A stretch of DNA of 64,000 nt from Epithemia pelagica (GCA_946965045.2 OX337236.1:248001-312000), one strand, 5' to 3'. Shown: positions 52,663 through 63,690, counted from the stretch's first letter. A program made the numbers and translations. Notes: a model not told the origin generated them from the letters alone.

Positions 52663-53423
52663 GGTGGTTCAAAATGAGTTCTGTAATTTAAAGCAGATGT
52701 AAAAGGTCTGTTGTCGTGATGCTCACAGGACCGTGAAAGTGTCTTGGAGTTCTGGTTCTGAAGTAAATAAGTAATAGAGGGAGGAAATCAACACAACAGA
52801 ACAAACAATGTGTGGCCTTCTTGAGTCCTGACTTCTTTGTTTTTTTTTGTGAGTCTTATTATTTTTGCGTCCGTTGTTGTGTTCCCGGGGCTGGGGCATG
52901 GCTCAGTCTTGCTCAGTCGGAGTCTTGGATTCAATGTGTCTGTGGTCTCCAGCGAAAGCATTTGCGACGGTCAGACCATCATGCAACTAACATGCCAATC
53001 GGCAACTCCTAGGAGTACCTAGAAAAGAGTTCGTTGTTTTATTCAATACTCCTAGCACCGTTCACAAGGCCGACAAATCGCATACATAAAGACTCAAACT
53101 CACATGTGATCTTCTAAATGGATCGACATGGCACGAAATGGACCATGAGGGTTTTGCGACATGTCCTCAAACCACTTGAGATACGTATGGTTCTTGGCCT
53201 AGAGACGACTGGTGACAATCCCGATGCTTGCTCCAAAGCATAAAGGCCCCGGTGACAATGGTGGCGAATGGTTGTTTGCTCCAAAGCAGGACATCCTTCA
53301 ACTGGCCAGGCTTTGCTAAACCCTTTGAAAGAATCATGGCAATCCTGTGCGCACATGACGACTCTGCCCAGTTGGCACAGAAATGTTTCATTCGTTGGCC
53401 AAAAGCTCCTTGCGGATTGCGTG
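52663..53423. other. intergenic; holds a small inverted repeat
   Basis: It covers the UTP6 upstream region and the helicase 3' region. CTAGGAGTA near 53010 and TACTCCTAG near 53047 are inverted copies separated by about 30 bases, resembling the ends of the MITE at 4059-4322, but no full element is present. No gene seen. Confidence 0.45.
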
Positions 53424-56133
53424 TCATTTCCCGTTTTCCAATTGGTCAAGGATGCTATAAACGTCTTCGTCCAGCCACGATTCACGAATTTGCGTCACGC
53501 CACGAATATACGTTCTGGTGGATGTCACCATCTCGGTATACACCACACAGGCAGGAGCAGGGTTCCTTCCAAACAAGGCTACACACCCGCACACAAACAG
53601 ACACAACAAGACAAATCGGAAACAGGTTAGTTTCGTCCCTTGTAGTGGAATTGCATGCAGTCCCAACATAGAACATGACTTCTTTACCTGAACTTGGATG
53701 AATGGCAACGCGTTCCTTTCCCACTTTGGTCCGATAGGGGAGTCGTTGATGTTGGGCCAGATTTCCGGACTGTCCTCGTTGGGATGTTGTCGTTGTGCTG
53801 GTTTTATCCCGCGAGGCGGCTTGGAGAAAGAGTCCGGCCGCCACGGCCCGCAAAAATTGTTCCACGTCGTCGCCCGAAGACGACTGTGTGTCCATGCCCA
53901 ACCCATTGTGGGCCGTGTCGCGTTGACAAATGGATTCCAGTTGCGCACGAATGCTAAAAGCGCGTACCATGGCCCGCCCCGAAACATAATTTTGCTGACA
54001 CCATTCTCCATGGGACAAGACAGGATGTTTCGGACCCCTACTGTTTTGTTGCTGTTGTTGTTGGAGTAACTTTTTTTGCTTCTTGTGACCCCCCGACGAG
54101 GCTGGAACATAGACAGCTTCCGTCTGCCAGGCATGGTAGACTTTGAGACCCGTCGGAATGTCTCCTTCATAACTCGAAAACCGTTGATGTCGGGATGCCG
54201 CCTTTTGCGACTCGTCCCCCGAAGGCCGATAAAAAATGTTTTCGGCCGACAAGACGGATACGGCCGTGAGCATTTCTTGCAAACATCCATGCTCGCTTCC
54301 CTTGATCAACAAATGGCCATAGATTGGATCCAGTGGCAGCTGAGCAAGCTTGCGACCGTGCGCAGTCAGCTGCACCTTTTCGTTGAGAGCACCAAGTTCA
54401 TTCAAGGTCCTGGTAGCTCTCTTCACGGCATTTAGTTCGGGAGGTGAGACAAACTGAAAGGTCGATGGATCCGATATACCCATACCAAATATTTGCAATA
54501 AAACTTGCGCAATGTCCACTCGGAATATTTCTGGTACGCTTTCGACTGGTAGGCTTTCAAAGGCGGATTGTGGATACAAGCGGAAACACGTGCCTTCTTT
54601 AATCCGACCCGCTCTCCCCGCTCGTTGTGCCGCTTGAGACTGACTAATGTTTTCCACCTTGAGAGATTCCATGCCCGTTGCCGTAATCTGGCGACACTTG
54701 TGCTTCCCGGTATCCACCACATAGCGAATATCGGGCAGTGTCACGGACGTTTCGGCAATGTTGGTGGCCAGAATAATCTTTCGATCGCATCCATAGGGTT
54801 TATCTTGGAATGCCACGATTTGTGCTTCGGGTGGCAACGAGGCATAGAGCAAACAAATCATGACATTGCCAATAAGCAAGGAGCCTCCTCCCAAGGTTTT
54901 TCTGCCCTGATAGGCAACCACTTTATCTCCCGTCCAAGTACGCTCCTTTTCCTCTTCCTCTAGATTAAAGCGCAACAAACCCGCCAAATCCTCAATCTCT
55001 TCTTGTCCCGGAAGAAACACAAGACTGCATAATAATACCGTGTGAGGACAAATGATGAGATCTACAAACGACGACACGACACACACTTGACACACAATGA
55101 CAAGTACGGACTCACATATCACCGGGTGCTTCCTGCTCGTGGATTTGAAGTATGGTGGAAAGAGCGGCATCAATGTATTCATCGACGGGTTCCCGCGTGT
55201 ACAAGAGGTCTACCGCAAATTGCCGCCCCGGTATGGAAATGGTACACACCTCGTCGGGTCCACCAAAAAAAGTTTCAAAGGTTTCCAATTGCAAGGTTGC
55301 CGACATGACCACGACACGCAAGGGAGGAGACTTGTTGTTGTTGTTGTTGTCGCCCTTATTGCGTGTTTGACAGGCCCGTTTGACGACCCCCAACAAAATA
55401 TCGGTTTGCAAGGACCGTTCGTGACTTTCATCCAAAAAAATCACCGTATATCGATTCAATTCTGGGTCCACCATGGCTTCTCGAAGAAGCATTCCATCGG
55501 TCAAATAGACAAGTTTGGTTTCATGGGGATGAGTGCAATCCTCAAACCGCACCCGATATCCCACTTGACGTCCCACGCGACAATCAGCTTCTTGTGCGAC
55601 GCGTTGGGCCAAGCTATAATGTCGTACCAGAAAAGGATTTGTGTGGATCATGAAGAAGAATCAAAAGAGACAATCAGTGGGCAACAGGAATGGTGAAAAG
55701 AGTGGTGAGGAATGTAATAAAGGCTCGACAAGACACAATAAGCGAAACACATCCACAATCGAATCCAGAGTGAGTGGACGTACGTAATGGCCGCCACCCG
55801 TCGTGGTTGTGTGACGGCGATACACCCATAAAAGGAGGCTTGTTCCAAAATATAGGCGGGAATTTGTGTGGATTTTCCACTTCCAGTACTCGCTGTAATG
55901 AGAACCACCTTAGTTTGGTTCTTGTTCTTGTTGCTGCCACCATAAATTGCTTCCACCAATTCTTGTCGGTAGGGATAGACGGGAAGATTCTTTCGATACT
56001 CGTCCAGCACACCATCCTTCTTTGGAACAGTCTCGGATGCTGACGTTGATGCTGTAGACTCTTCAAATCGTCGCTTCTTTTTCTTCTTTTTCTTCTTTTT
56101 CTTGGATGGATTCGGGAGGGAGGAGTGGTTCAT
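53424..56133 (-). CDS. DEAH-family RNA helicase (DHX33/Dhr2-like)
   Basis: Four exons, 56133-55784, 55613-55116, 55024-53688 and 53578-53424, give 779 residues; all introns are GT-AG, 91-170 bp. Motifs appear in order: poly-Lys N terminus (nucleolar-type signal), motif [12 protein letters not shown], Ia [10 protein letters not shown], motif [20 protein letters not shown] region [39 protein letters not shown], then the HA2 and OB-fold regions ending with [20 protein letters not shown]. Motif II is DESH, not the usual DEAH. The size and short N terminus suit the DHX33/Dhr2 group, which acts in rRNA processing, but other DEAH subfamilies are possible. A Gln run (about 11) lies near 54050. The splice between exons 3 and 4 falls inside HPSS-ALFG. 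Confidence 0.88.
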
Positions 56134-56278
56134 GGTGATGGCAACGACCGAACAAATGAATCTTTGTGCGCGAGAAAGTCTTCATGGAGGGGGAATCGCG
56201 TTTAGGTCGCTTAGGATATCCCTTTTCAGTCGCACGCGGTCTTCCGCTTTTCACGCCTTTTTATGCGGCCACACCACC
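56134..56278. promoter_or_regulatory. 145-bp divergent promoter region
   Basis: The helicase start (56133, minus) and the RINT1/TIP20-like start (56279, plus) are only 145 bp apart, so both promoters must overlap here. No specific motif was assigned. The plus-strand frame is open across this interval from 56102, but upstream ATGs would overlap the helicase coding sequence. Confidence 0.5.
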
Positions 56279-58573
56279 ATGGCAGCCACCGCCACTACAA
56301 GCAGTAGCAGCGATGCGATTCCGCCTTCGTCTCTGTTGACGAGCCTCTACCAAAATGTCTCGTCGGAACAAATTGAACACGAATTGACGAAAACGCAACA
56401 AGCCTTGGCGTTGGCAACGACCAACGACCCGGACCGTCCCGCCAACCAGGACGCAACACCAGACCATCCTATTGTAGCACGAAATCCACTGGCAGAACTT
56501 GGACTGGTGGAACAGCAAGCCAATGAGTTGTTGTTGGCCAAGGACGTGGCGTGGTGGATGGAGAGTGTCCAAACAAGGGAACTGTCCGACTCGTTCTCCC
56601 TGGTCCACGAAGCGAGTGCCTGTGAACGACTGGGTCAGTTGCTCCGTCGCCACAAGTGTCCCACCTCGAACAACAACAACACCAACGAATCATCTTCGTT
56701 GTACAGTAATTTATATCGACATGAATTCCTACCAACCTACGACTATGTTCGAACCATGTTGGTGTTGGAACTGCGAAAAGGACTGCGACACGCCCAGTAT
56801 CCGTCCCACGAAGGATGTGCCCAATTGCTCCACGAATACGAAACCGAAACCAATGATGGTGCTGCCTCCTTTTCGCGAATTGCCACAACGGCCGAATGGT
56901 TGCATCGATTGACGGCCGAACGTGATTTGGTCAACAGTCATGTGCAGGGGACCAGTCCGGCCACGTCTTCCCAAGCGGTGGACGACGTGGTGTTGGAACT
57001 CTGTCGACCCTTTGTGGAAAAGATTCGTCATCACTTTGTGGAAGGTCATGAAACGGATCGCATTGATCGATTACCGGAATGGATCTTTGCCTACGTTCGA
57101 GAACAAGTCTTTCCGGACGCTACCGATGGTCCTTGGGAATTCATTCACTATGGTTTGACACCTCGCGTGCGGCCCGGGTTGTCCTTGGACTTTGTGAATG
57201 AAATGATTCGCCTCATTCAATGGGTCTTTGGGCAACGCAACGTCTTTCGACATGGTACCTTGTGTGGTGACCATTCGCAACCCGTCTTGTTGTGCCAGGC
57301 CATTGAACAATTGTTGCAATTTGATGAGTTTTTGAGTCGCTTGACGGGTCGTCAATCGGGCCGCATTTTGAGCTTTATGGACATTTATGTGGCCGGCGAC
57401 GAGGAACTCCTCCACTGGTGGCTGGAACGAGAACGAGAAGCCGTCTTTGATTCCTTGTTGCATGGCAAAGTATTGGACAGCAACAAGCAGAATGATACCT
57501 TGCCCACTTGTCGCGTGTCGCCGCGCGCCGAACTGTTTTGTTCCCTCTTGCGATCCATGAAACGCAAGGCCACCGTCTTTTCCTTTTCCGGTCCCTACTT
57601 GAGTCATGTTGCGGCACCATTGTGTCTCCATTTCCTCGATGCCGTCCAGGATTCCGCCTCGACCCTCAAAACGGTCCTCTTTCCATCACGACGGGTACCG
57701 ACGGCCCGCGAGATTCAGTCCCATGTGACGGATTGGATCCAGCTAATCAATGGGACGCATCAAAGTGCCCAGCTTTTGTTACACAACGACAATGACGACG
57801 ACGACGAACCGGTCACGACAAAGGGAGCACGATCGGCGGCGGCACACCACGACTTGGACCGTTTTGGACAATCCTTGGAACGCTTGAAACAGGTCTTGGT
57901 GGATGAATTTACGACCCAGTTTGTCGAACACGTCTTGCTCGAAAAGGCCAAACTAGCCAGTTACCTTATGCGGGCCTCCCATTTGTTGTCCACGTATCGT
58001 ACGGACGACGACGATGACGCCATGGACGATGAATTGTCGCCCGATTTGGCCGATACACACTACATCTTGACCGCCTTTTTGCAAGCAGTCCAAGAAGAGG
58101 AGGACCCTTCCATGAGCGGCATTCCTCGCACTGTGTCCGATCCACTGTGGTTTGCCTCGCGTGCCTTGCGCGATCGGGTACTGACCGTGGTATCGGAAAA
58201 GTGTTTAGAAGTGGCCTTGGATTGGCATGGGACGACGCCCGAAGTATCGGTGGAAGGAGCACGTGTCTTTCGCTCCGACCTTGCCTTTTTGGTGGGCGAC
58301 ACTCTGGTCCTTCCACCTACCGCCATGCGATTGTTGAATGTCACTCAATGTTTGGCCATGCCCGCCTCCCAACTCAGTGTCATGGGCGATGCGCTCAGTG
58401 GTTTGGCCGGACAGCCACCACCCTTGACCGAAGACATGTTTGCCATGGATGAACGTGTTTACGAAGAAGCCATGTCCATGATTGCGGCCAAGAATATACT
58501 CTTTCTACAATTGGGTGACTTTTTATCGATTCTCAATCGCCGACATGATCTAAGCTATGTCGCGGCATACTAA
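56279..58573 (+). CDS. RINT1/TIP20-like vesicle-tethering protein
   Basis: ATG 56279 (MAATATTSSSSDAIPP) gives 764 residues in a single exon. The conserved block IRHHFVEGHETDRIDRLPEW, then IFAYVREQVF, corresponds to the RF.YHF...TN...KPEWY region of RINT1. Downstream the order continues with LLCQAIEQLLQFDEFLSRL, a segment with ILSFMDIYVAGDEELLHWWL, and a long all-helical C terminus. RINT1/Tip20 is a subunit of the NRZ/Dsl1 tether that receives Golgi-derived COPI vesicles at the ER. The earlier in-frame ATG at 56102 is considered less likely because it lies within the divergent gene. Poly-Asp segments near residues 505 and 580 are typical of low-complexity insertions in this genome. Overall identity is low, so orthology is moderate. 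Confidence 0.75.
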   Translation: MAATATTSSSSDAIPPSSLLTSLYQNVSSEQIEHELTKTQQALALATTNDPDRPANQDATPDHPIVARNPLAELGLVEQQANELLLAKDVAWWMESVQTRELSDSFSLVHEASACERLGQLLRRHKCPTSNNNNTNESSSLYSNLYRHEFLPTYDYVRTMLVLELRKGLRHAQYPSHEGCAQLLHEYETETNDGAASFSRIATTAEWLHRLTAERDLVNSHVQGTSPATSSQAVDDVVLELCRPFVEKIRHHFVEGHETDRIDRLPEWIFAYVREQVFPDATDGPWEFIHYGLTPRVRPGLSLDFVNEMIRLIQWVFGQRNVFRHGTLCGDHSQPVLLCQAIEQLLQFDEFLSRLTGRQSGRILSFMDIYVAGDEELLHWWLEREREAVFDSLLHGKVLDSNKQNDTLPTCRVSPRAELFCSLLRSMKRKATVFSFSGPYLSHVAAPLCLHFLDAVQDSASTLKTVLFPSRRVPTAREIQSHVTDWIQLINGTHQSAQLLLHNDNDDDDEPVTTKGARSAAAHHDLDRFGQSLERLKQVLVDEFTTQFVEHVLLEKAKLASYLMRASHLLSTYRTDDDDDAMDDELSPDLADTHYILTAFLQAVQEEEDPSMSGIPRTVSDPLWFASRALRDRVLTVVSEKCLEVALDWHGTTPEVSVEGARVFRSDLAFLVGDTLVLPPTAMRLLNVTQCLAMPASQLSVMGDALSGLAGQPPPLTEDMFAMDERVYEEAMSMIAAKNILFLQLGDFLSILNRRHDLSYVAAY

Positions 58574-58693
58574 TATTCCAGTCTTTTTTTCTTGCCCATT
58601 CTCAAGAATGCATTGTATTCGCATAAAAACAACTTGTGTAGGAGTGTCTATACATATACACGAGCGGCCAATGTCGGAGGAGGGCGTCGTTCC

Positions 58694-59182
58694 TTACTTG
58701 ACCCATTTGTGATCGCAGTTGCAACAAACAAAAATCAAGGCCAAGGAATCGGATTGTGCAATATCGGACTGGAAAAAGACCGCTTCATTGTGATGGCAAT
58801 TGGCACAATCTTCATTTTGACTTCTCGCCAGCGTGGGATCATCCGAGACGGCCGAAGGAACCGTGTGCAAAATATTTCCCACTTCTTTTTTCTTTTCGTT
58901 CCGATACACGAGCGGTTGATCCGACGCATCTTCTAAATGATTGCATAATCGACATCCGTACATGAGTTTCTTGTTTCGTTTGTCTTCTCGTGGATACAGC
59001 ATGGCCGAATCATTGGGACAAAATCGCATCAACAAGAGGGCTTGATGGACGCCCGTGTCCTCTCCCATGTCCAAAATATCATCCTCTTCTTCTTCTTCCT
59101 GCCCCTCCATTTCCTCATCGTCCCCATTCATTATATCGGTTGTAGCGTTCGCTTGTTGCCCTGCATCCCATCCGTCGGCCAT
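58694..59182 (-). CDS. RPB9: RNA polymerase II subunit RPB9
   Basis: 162 residues in one exon. The first zinc ribbon is recognisable as RFCPNDSAMLYPRED...YGCRLC, although the usual first CxxC shows Asn-Asp in between (C-P-N-D with one Cys). The second ribbon is complete: CANC, EAVFFQSD and FVCCNCDHKW, with the linker DPTLARS typical of RPB9. The subunit influences start-site choice, elongation and fidelity. Residues 1-47 form an acidic extension (EEMEGQEEEEEDDILDMGED) absent from the compact fungal and animal proteins. RPA12 and RPC11 are alternatives, but the DPTLARS linker and jaw arrangement favour RPB9. Confidence 0.88.
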   Translation of the reverse strand: MADGWDAGQQANATTDIMNGDDEEMEGQEEEEEDDILDMGEDTGVHQALLLMRFCPNDSAMLYPREDKRNKKLMYGCRLCNHLEDASDQPLVYRNEKKKEVGNILHTVPSAVSDDPTLARSQNEDCANCHHNEAVFFQSDIAQSDSLALIFVCCNCDHKWVK

Positions 59183-59428
59183 GCTGAGTGTTGCGGATCC
59201 CCTTTTCTCTGTTTAGTGGTTTGGGGCAAACATGAACCGGGCGTCGTCGTCGCGAAGCAAGAGGGTGGATGCTCCGGTCGCGGAACAACTTTTAGTCGCT
59301 GAAAAAAATCTGCATCCACCTCCACCTTTCGTTCGTCTTTTCGCCACATTGCCAACAATTGTATATATCTATTGTCTCGCTCTCTCTTGTCTTTCATCGC
59401 AGAGCCAAAGTAATAACTTACGACGACC
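59183..59428. promoter_or_regulatory. 246-bp divergent promoter region
   Basis: RPB9 (minus, start 59182) and TIM23 (plus, start 59429) diverge from this interval, which must hold both promoters. No motif was assigned with confidence. Confidence 0.5.
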
Positions 59429-60221
59429 ATGAGCAACGACTCGGACGATGCTGGGCCTCCGCTTCCCGATTTTCGATCTCCTGGAATTAAATTGCAGACG
59501 GTGGCCCCCGCCTTGGGTGTGACGGGTGCCGGTAACAACCCCGATTATCTGGATTACGATCCCAAAGCACGAGGGTTCAACACGGTATTTGCCAATGCCG
59601 GCATGGCGTACCTCATGGTAAGGAAAAGAGAGTCCATGCATCCGATATAGTAATAGGTGAAGTGTCCAACTGACCTTTGGTTTCGCGACAGGGGATTGCG
59701 GGAGGTGGCATGTACGGATTTCGACAAGGGTTGCAATCGACACCGTCGACGCGTTGGAAGGTTCAATTCAATTCCATTTTAAATCACTGTGGGAGGTATG
59801 GAAGTCGAGCCGGAAACACGCTGGGCGTGTTTGCCGTGCTGTATTCCTTGTACGAAGTCATGGCCGATCAGGTACGAATTCTCTATACGACGACGCATAT
59901 CCAAACAACCAAACCGCCAAACCCGTTCGATACAACGATTCTCATTGTGTCTCTATTGGTACTCAAATTCTTGTTTTTGTTGCAATTCACTAGTATGATT
60001 TGGAGGATCGAATGGGTGCTCGATCCATTTCCCCCTCGTTGGGTGCCTTTGTGGCACCGTGTTTGGGAGCTGTGGGGGCCGGAGTCACGTATTATGCACC
60101 ATCGGGGATCCGTGCGGCCGGATTGGCCGGTGTGATTGGATTTGCCAGTGTCGGAGCGACCTATACCATGTATTCCATGCTCGGTGTCCCCTATGGAAGT
60201 GGTGGCTTTTTGTTCTTTTAA
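59429..60221 (+). CDS. TIM23: mitochondrial import inner-membrane translocase TIM23
   Basis: Exons 59429-59617, 59692-59871 and 59994-60221 give 198 residues; both introns are GT-AG (GTAAGG...GACAG, GTACGA...ACTAG). The second and third exons start at codon borders. The protein has the Tim17/22/23 fold: after a polar N terminus with YDPKARGFNTVF come four membrane helices, including LMGIAGGGMYGFRQGL, GNTLGVFAVLYSLYEVMAD and LGAFVAPCLGAVGAG. The signature NxxG/GxxxG spacing around RYGSRAGNTLG is present. TIM23 forms the presequence translocase channel of the inner membrane. The typical Tim23 N-terminal intermembrane segment is short here. Confidence 0.9.
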
Positions 60222-60282
60222 AAGAAACGAATGGATGGACAAAGCCAGGGTTATGAGGAGGACAAGGAGACGTGGGAGATGG

Positions 60283-60834
60283 ATTGGCACGGAAACTGTG
60301 GACATGGCATAACTGACTGTACAAATGTAACAACAACGCTGCGTGACTTTGATTACGCGACACCCTTGTGGTTTGCGAGGAGAGAAGACAATAGTCGAAC
60401 AAAACGGATGGAAGGCGATGATGTGACGCGGTCCATACCAAAAGTCTTGTTTGGACTATTGCGCATTACTATAGAGTCTTTGGTATCTCTACGGATAGTA
60501 TGCAGAATCTTTCTATATTGTGATCCTGAGGAGTACGAATGGGAAATAGGAACGTGCGTACGATCATCCGTCCATCCCTACTAGCTAGAGGGAGCTATGG
60601 TAGCTACTCCGTCTTGAATAAAAAAAGGCTCTCCGTCCTTTGTCCGTCTATCCACGAGCTTCGAAACCCTTCGTCTTGTTGGGAAAAACCACACAGCCGC
60701 AACACGTCTCCTCTCTCCTCCTCTCGCTGAATATTTCAATCATTGCCCCTTCCGTTGTCACGACTGGAATAGGATGTCTAGAACGTGCGGTCCCCCATTC
60801 CTGGCGGATATCTGCTTTACCATAGCCCCAAAGA
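60283..60834. repeat. duplicated non-coding block R, copy 1
   Basis: It matches 62855-63426 over its length with small indels (blocks: cataactgactgtacaaatg, taccaaaagtc.tgtttggac, agtacgaatgggaaatagg, tgaatatttcaatcattgc, ccccattcctggcggata). It follows TIM23 directly. The match stops abruptly after caaagagt at 60834. Confidence 0.9.
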
Positions 60835-61388
60835 GTTGACCCAACCTTGTCTGTACTGATGTGGAGTGACGTGGCCGATGCTGGACAGACTTCGGCGACT
60901 GACATTCGAGGTGCGACCGCACCGCCTCGTCGCGAGGCGAGCATCCGATTTTGATCCCCCAGACTCTACGACTCATTCGCAAGGTGCCGATACTTGAGAA
61001 GAGCTCACTCTTCTGGATTCCAGCATTCTTGCAGGCCTGTAAAGACGAGTTCAAGACGATCGCAACGATCTTAGCTAGTTTAAAAATTCCCCTAACCCGC
61101 CCTGGAGCCTTTCGGTTTCTGAGGCCTTCGGCAAAAGATCTGTCTGATTGTTGGATTCGGATTTTGTGAGCTCCTCAACGGACAACGGACATGACTCTTG
61201 TGACCGACGTGCGATCTCTTGGACAGGCGCGAGCTTCAGGATGTGTTCGTAGTTTCCTCTTCGGTGGCGAGGCACAGACAGTTTCTGCATGTGGGTAACC
61301 GCCCTCCCCCTCACCCTCACCCCCCCCAAAGGTTGTGTCGTCTTTCTTTTATTCATAATCCGTTGTTTCAGCTTTGCAATGAATCACC
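60835..61388. other. unique sequence upstream of the second CRN-like gene
   Basis: About 550 bp between repeat R copy 1 and the CRN-like ATG. It has no counterpart next to repeat R copy 2. It should contain the promoter of the gene; no coding frame of note. Confidence 0.5.
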
Positions 61389-62615
61389 ATGGAGCTGCTG
61401 CACTACAAGGCCATAGTTGACAATGAAGAATGGGAGGTATCGTCTATCGAAGTGAATAGGCAGTGGAATCTAAAGGAGCTGAAATTGACGCTTCTTTCCA
61501 CGAACGATTGGGATGGAAAATCGAAAGTGTCCTTCCTCCGTGCCAGTACGAGTACCAGTGACGACAAAGGAACAAAGCAACTTGCCCTATCAACAAGATT
61601 GCCTTTCGTTCTAGAGAACAACAGCGATGATAGCCCTTTAACTGTGATAATCGTTCAGCAGCAACAGCAGCAACTGTTGTCCGTCCCTCCGGTTTTGGAA
61701 CCAGTCATTGAATTCGTAAAGAAGCAGATGGACAAACATACCGAAGATAGGGCGTTTTCAAAAGCCGGCTATACTTGGGCCCGTTTACTTTTGAATGAAA
61801 GGGGTATCCGCGTTCGAACGAACGAGGTGAATGTACAAGATGGCGAGCAAGGCGCCGAGATTGAAGCGTTCGATTGGACGTTGGAAACGAAGGACATCAA
61901 AGTTGTGCGACCTGACGAACACTACAAAACACCGTTCGCAAAGGCCTGGTTTTCTCGGAACTTTCTTCTTCCGGATGACATGTTCGGTTTGAAGGTAGTT
62001 ACTGGGAGTTCTCTCCCCGAACTTAGAGGACACACGAAAAAGGCGAATGGGAAAAGTGATCTCGTAATCGGAAAGAAAGTCGAGCTACAGGTTGCGCCCG
62101 ATCCCTATGACTTTGCTTTTGGTCTCATTGAATTGAAGCAAGATATTTTCAACCTGAATAAGGGACAGAATATTTTGGAACTGGCGTCTCTTGCAACAAT
62201 AAGCCGAGTTGGAAAGAATGTTTCTCTGTTGGCAACGGACTGCAACACGAAATGGGAGCTATTCTGGTTTGAAGACGACAAGACGATCGTTCGTGGGGTT
62301 TATCGCAGCGGCCGCAAATGCTTGGAAGATTTTCGGAAGTTTCTGGTGGGTGCAGAGAGCCGCGTCCTCCGTCCTCCACCCAAGCAATCGCGCCTTGTGC
62401 TCCCGAATTTCGAAGAGCATAATGAGGATGATATTGACCCGGACGATGAACAAAATATGGATGGATTTGACGTGGATGATCCCAAAACAGCGGCATTAGA
62501 ACGCCAGGGGCAACTCGGTGTTTTGGCCGACTATCTTGGCGATCTGTACGGCGCACGCCCTTCTGTTCCATTTTGGGCAATGGCTGAGAACACCTGCCCC
62601 GATTATTATGTGTAG
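61389..62615 (+). CDS. Crinkler-like nuclease-domain protein
   Basis: ATG 61389 gives 408 residues without introns. The N-terminal 90 residues (MELLHYKAIVDNEEWEVSSI...) are followed by a Gln run, then a helical part and a C-terminal domain with the PD-(D/E)xK pattern: KSDLVIG (Asp224) and GLIELKQD (Glu248-x-Lys250) with a Gln soon after. This is the restriction-endonuclease-type domain found in CRN-family proteins, here without the P-loop NTPase present in the gene at 16189. A late acidic segment (EEHNEDDIDPDDEQNMDGFD) precedes the end. A nuclease role is inferred from the motif. It lies between two copies of a duplicated non-coding block, in contrast to the surrounding housekeeping genes, suggesting insertion. 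Confidence 0.6.
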   Translation: MELLHYKAIVDNEEWEVSSIEVNRQWNLKELKLTLLSTNDWDGKSKVSFLRASTSTSDDKGTKQLALSTRLPFVLENNSDDSPLTVIIVQQQQQQLLSVPPVLEPVIEFVKKQMDKHTEDRAFSKAGYTWARLLLNERGIRVRTNEVNVQDGEQGAEIEAFDWTLETKDIKVVRPDEHYKTPFAKAWFSRNFLLPDDMFGLKVVTGSSLPELRGHTKKANGKSDLVIGKKVELQVAPDPYDFAFGLIELKQDIFNLNKGQNILELASLATISRVGKNVSLLATDCNTKWELFWFEDDKTIVRGVYRSGRKCLEDFRKFLVGAESRVLRPPPKQSRLVLPNFEEHNEDDIDPDDEQNMDGFDVDDPKTAALERQGQLGVLADYLGDLYGARPSVPFWAMAENTCPDYYV

Positions 62616-62664
62616 TGTCAGCGACGACACTTGGATTCGCTACTCTAATCCATCTTTCGAGCTG

Positions 62665-62854
62665 CTTTTTGGTGGTTGGTTTGGAGACAACAATTCACAA
62701 TGCTGTTTGGATTTTTCGCCACATATTCTATGGATCATCTTATCTGAGAGATGATGAATGTGAATGCTTGTCAAAGGCCCTTGTCGTGGCTATCCATTGA
62801 TAATACACAATTAGAGAATGTGAGAGTAATAAGGAAAATGACAATACAACCCAA
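62665..62854. repeat. duplicated non-coding block S, copy 1
   Basis: It matches 63480-63690 (blocks: acaattcacaatgctgt, tctgagagatgatga, gaatgcttg.caaaggccct, tacacaa.tagagaatg, acaatacaacc). In this copy S follows the CRN-like gene and precedes repeat R copy 2. Confidence 0.85.
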
Positions 62855-63426
62855 GTTGGCACGGAATGGTGGACACGGCATAACTGACTGTACAAATGTA
62901 ACAACAACAACGCTACGTGACTTTTACACAACACCCCTGTGCTTTGCGAGGAGAGCAGACACTAGTCAAACAAACGGATGGAAGGCGATGATGTTACGCT
63001 GTCCATACCAAAAGTCCTGTTTGGACTATTGCGTTTTAATATAGAGTCTTTGGTATCTCTATAGTACGCAGAAGAATCATTCAATATTGTGATCAGGAGG
63101 AGTACGAATGGGAAATAGGAACGTTGCATGTCGATCTTCCACTCTCTTCCGTCCATCTCTAGCTAGAGGGAGCTATGGTAGAGCAACAGCTCTACTCCTT
63201 CTTGAATCACAACCTCTCCGTCCTTGTCCTTTGTCCGTCGATACAACCACATCCACGAGCTTCGAAACCCTTCTTCTTGTTGGGAAAAACCAACAACCGC
63301 AACACGTCTCCTCTCGCTGAATATTTCAATCATTGCCCCGCTCCGTTTTCACGACTGGAATAGGATGTCAAGAACGTGCAGTCCCCCATTCCTGGCGGAT
63401 ACCTCCTTCACCGTAGCCACAAAGAG
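62855..63426. repeat. duplicated non-coding block R, copy 2
   Basis: Second copy of the block following TIM23. Here R runs on directly toward block S copy 2 with about 55 bases between, giving the undisturbed arrangement. Confidence 0.9.
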
Positions 63427-63479
63427 TAGTCGAAACGACCGAGGCACATTTCTCCATGGGGGACAGAAGAGAGCTCTTT

Positions 63480-63690
63480 TGGTGGGTTGGAGAGACGACA
63501 ATTCACAATGCTGTCTTTGGAGTTCGCCATGGTCTATCGATCTCATATCTGAGAGATGATGATGATATGAATGCTTGCCAAAGGCCCTTGTCTAGGCTAT
63601 CTAAGGATGATACACAACTAGAGAATGAGACTAGAACCCATTTAGGTTTATGAGAGTAATATAAGGATAATAACAATACAACCAGACTTG
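63480..63690. repeat. duplicated non-coding block S, copy 2
   Basis: Second copy of the S block. It ends just before the 3' end of the minus-strand gene at the right edge. Confidence 0.85.

Noticed and set aside
53000-53060. MITE-like CTCCTAG/CTAGGAG pair upstream of UTP6
   Set aside because: Only 9-base arms and no TA-flanked 20-bp ends; too little to call an element.
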